From: Thioflexithrix psekupsensis
GTDB lineage: Bacteria; Pseudomonadota; Gammaproteobacteria; Beggiatoales; Beggiatoaceae
Direction: 5' to 3'
Length of the DNA stretch: 64,000 nt
Assembly (NCBI RefSeq): GCF_002149925.1
Contig: NZ_MSLT01000006.1
Coordinates: forward strand, 186,001 to 250,000
Shown: piece by piece, positions 62,373 to 64,000 of the stretch
How the letters are laid out: each line of letters opens with the position of its first letter
Position numbering within the stretch: the stretch's first letter is position 1
Translations under genes and position numbers: made by a program
Notes under the pieces: generated by a model
The model's database searches: none
What the model saw: only the letters and a program-made list of their open reading frames with translations
What the model was told of the DNA's origin: nothing

Positions 62373-64000
62373 ATGAAAGATGATGATTTAATCTATAATT
62401 CCTCACAAAATCCTGTTTTTGCTGATATTTTAGAAAAACACCTGTCTCGTCGCCAAGTTTTGCGCGGCGGTTTGGGTGCGGCAGCGGTGACGATGTTTGG
62501 TGGTGTAGTGGGTTGTAACAGCAGCGACGGCGACAGTACCACGACCAGCACAACAACAACGCCTAAGTCATTGATTGGCTTCCAATCTGTAGCCACTAAT
62601 TTTGAAGATGCGGTGCATGTTCCCAAAGGTTATACGGGAAAAGTTTTATTTGCCTGGGGCGATCCCGTGTCTAATGGCCCTGCGTTTTCTTTTGATGCCC
62701 AGAATTCTGCTGCCGACCAAGCACAACAGGCAGGAATGCACCACGACGGTATTCACTTTTTCTCCCTCCCCTATGGTTCTAACAGTTCTACGCATGGCTT
62801 ATTGGTGATGAATCACGAATACATCGATGATGTGGTCATCCATATTGACGGCGGTTACAGATACTCTCCCAGCACTTATTCCGTAGAAAAAGCCAATAAA
62901 GAATTGGCAGCGCATGGGGTTTCTGTCATCGAAGTTAAAAAAGTCAATGGACAATGGGATGTCGTGCGTCCTTCGCAATACGCTCGCCGCGTCACAGGTA
63001 ATACCCCTATGACTTTAACTGGCCCTGCGGCGGGTTCTGATTTTCTCAAAACCGCCGCCGATCCCACTGGCCGCGAAGTACTCGGCACACTGAACAACTG
63101 CGCTCATGGTTATACACCATGGGGAACGTATTTAACGTGTGAAGAGAATTTTCACCAATATTTCGGCTCAAAAAGCGGTAGCGATTTGGTTGATAACGAT
63201 TTAAACGCTTATAAACGCTATGGCGTGCCGAAAACCAGCAGTTATGGTTGGGAAACGCAGCTTGAGCGTTTCGATTTAGACAAAACCCCTAATGAACCCA
63301 ATCGTTTTGGTTGGGTGGTGGAGTTTGATCCGTTCGATCCCAGCAGTAAACCCGTTAAACACACCGCATTTGGACGTTTTTCGCATGAAAACGTGGCATT
63401 TTTAATTGCACCCGATAAACGAGTTGTATTTTATTCGGGGGATGATGCGCGCTTTGAATACATTTATAAATTTGTCACCGCAAAACCTTACGATGCCAAT
63501 AACCGCGCTGCCAATGCCACATTGTTAGACGAAGGGACATTATACGTTGCCAAGTTTAACGCGGATAAAACGGGCGAATGGTTGCCTTTGGTACACGGAC
63601 AATTGGGGTTGACGGCGGAAAATGGTTTTCGTAGTCAAGCAGAAGTGTTGGTTAAAACCCGTTTAGCGGCTGATAAAGTCGGCGCAACCAAAATGGATCG
63701 CCCTGAATGGATTACCACTGATCCGAAGAAACAAGACGTTTATGTGACGCTCACGAATAATAATCGTCGTACCGAAGCCCAGCAAGATGCTGCAAATCCG
63801 CGTGCGGATAATCAAATGGGTCATATTCTCCGTTGGCGCGAGACGGGCGGCAATCCTACGGATACACGTTTTACGTGGGATATTTATGTGTTTGCGGGTT
63901 CACCGGACTTACCTTCAGCCCAACATAAGGGGAATGTGAAGGGTGATATTTTTGCTTGTCCAGATGGGTTGTGGATGGATTCCAATGGGTTGTTATGGAT
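62373..64000 (+). CDS. phoX: PhoX-type alkaline phosphatase (3' end outside window)
   Basis: The frame is open from the ATG at 62373 to the window edge, 542 codons. It has a twin-arginine leader with SRRQVLRGG (about residues 25-33) followed by a hydrophobic stretch and a Cys (GCNSS) that might be a lipobox. The PhoX/DUF839 pattern follows: LLVMNHEY, the CAHGYTPWGTYLTCEEN motif with conserved Cys and Glu, GRFSHENVAF, YSGDDARFEYIYKF, RPEWI and QMGHILRW. PhoX is a calcium- and iron-dependent monoesterase of the periplasm, used under phosphate shortage. No Pho box was identified upstream. Confidence 0.9.
   Translation, partial: MKDDDLIYNSSQNPVFADILEKHLSRRQVLRGGLGAAAVTMFGGVVGCNSSDGDSTTTSTTTTPKSLIGFQSVATNFEDAVHVPKGYTGKVLFAWGDPVSNGPAFSFDAQNSAADQAQQAGMHHDGIHFFSLPYGSNSSTHGLLVMNHEYIDDVVIHIDGGYRYSPSTYSVEKANKELAAHGVSVIEVKKVNGQWDVVRPSQYARRVTGNTPMTLTGPAAGSDFLKTAADPTGREVLGTLNNCAHGYTPWGTYLTCEENFHQYFGSKSGSDLVDNDLNAYKRYGVPKTSSYGWETQLERFDLDKTPNEPNRFGWVVEFDPFDPSSKPVKHTAFGRFSHENVAFLIAPDKRVVFYSGDDARFEYIYKFVTAKPYDANNRAANATLLDEGTLYVAKFNADKTGEWLPLVHGQLGLTAENGFRSQAEVLVKTRLAADKVGATKMDRPEWITTDPKKQDVYVTLTNNNRRTEAQQDAANPRADNQMGHILRWRETGGNPTDTRFTWDIYVFAGSPDLPSAQHKGNVKGDIFACPDGLWMDSNGLLW

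Overview
The window looks like a gammaproteobacterial chromosome segment of the Thiotrichales/Beggiatoa type (inference). The evidence is moderate-to-low GC, a mix of gammaproteobacterial housekeeping genes (ispG, speA, rng, ubiD, argE, gspK/gspL, nqrM), a Uma2-family protein of the kind abundant in cyanobacteria and large sulfur bacteria, tandem SulP transporters, and small palindromic repeats. No rRNA, tRNA, CRISPR array or prophage was seen.

Layout. 0.3-3 kb: a secreted CLCA-like metalloprotease/VWA protein ending at a strong terminator. 3-7 kb: two SulP anion transporters on the minus strand. 7.3-11.2 kb: a Cache histidine kinase divergent from a membrane protein with a degenerate class III cyclase domain. 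11.3-17.2 kb, plus strand: a haem-binding DUF3365 protein, RtcB, IspG and glycogen phosphorylase. 17.1-21.2 kb, minus strand: two glycosyltransferases and arginine decarboxylase. 21.4-23.9 kb: an orphan ABC-2 permease and RNase G. 23.9-25.8 kb: a decayed region with a 665-bp inverted-repeat cassette, a broken vapC and other relics. 25.8-28.7 kb: a two-component pair of the proteobacterial dedicated sortase type (PdsR/PdsS) with no sortase in view. 28.6-35.2 kb, minus strand: a run nagZ-like / uma2 / HD phosphohydrolase / gspK / pip / DUF4124 / gspL. 35.4-38.1 kb: a NorD/CbbO-like VWA protein and NqrM. 38.1-39.0 kb: an IS4-type element whose transposase has lost its centre. 39.1-45.8 kb: a 2245-residue secreted ExeM/NucH-type nuclease. 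45.9-49.9 kb: a membrane histidine kinase divergent from a permease, an unknown anchored protein and a lone pseudopilin. 50.0-52.2 kb: a BtuB-type receptor behind a cobalamin riboswitch. 52.4-55.1 kb: argE and ubiD. 55.2-58.2 kb: a third palindromic repeat and a PreP-type protease. 58.3-62.2 kb: a large MscS/MscK-type channel split over two frames at a run of seven A. 62.4 kb to the end: a Tat-exported PhoX phosphatase, cut by the window edge.

The most notable points are these. The channel gene is split exactly at a canonical A_AAA_AAA slippery heptamer that would rejoin a signal-peptide ORF to the channel ORF by -1 frameshifting. The 24.7-25.3 kb cassette is framed by inverted copies of a palindromic repeat that recurs at 55.2 kb. 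The PdsRS sensor pair lacks a sortase nearby. The cyclase has lost its metal-binding and transition-state residues. The type II secretion genes are interrupted by unrelated genes. All functional calls rest on reading motifs by eye; no database search was possible.
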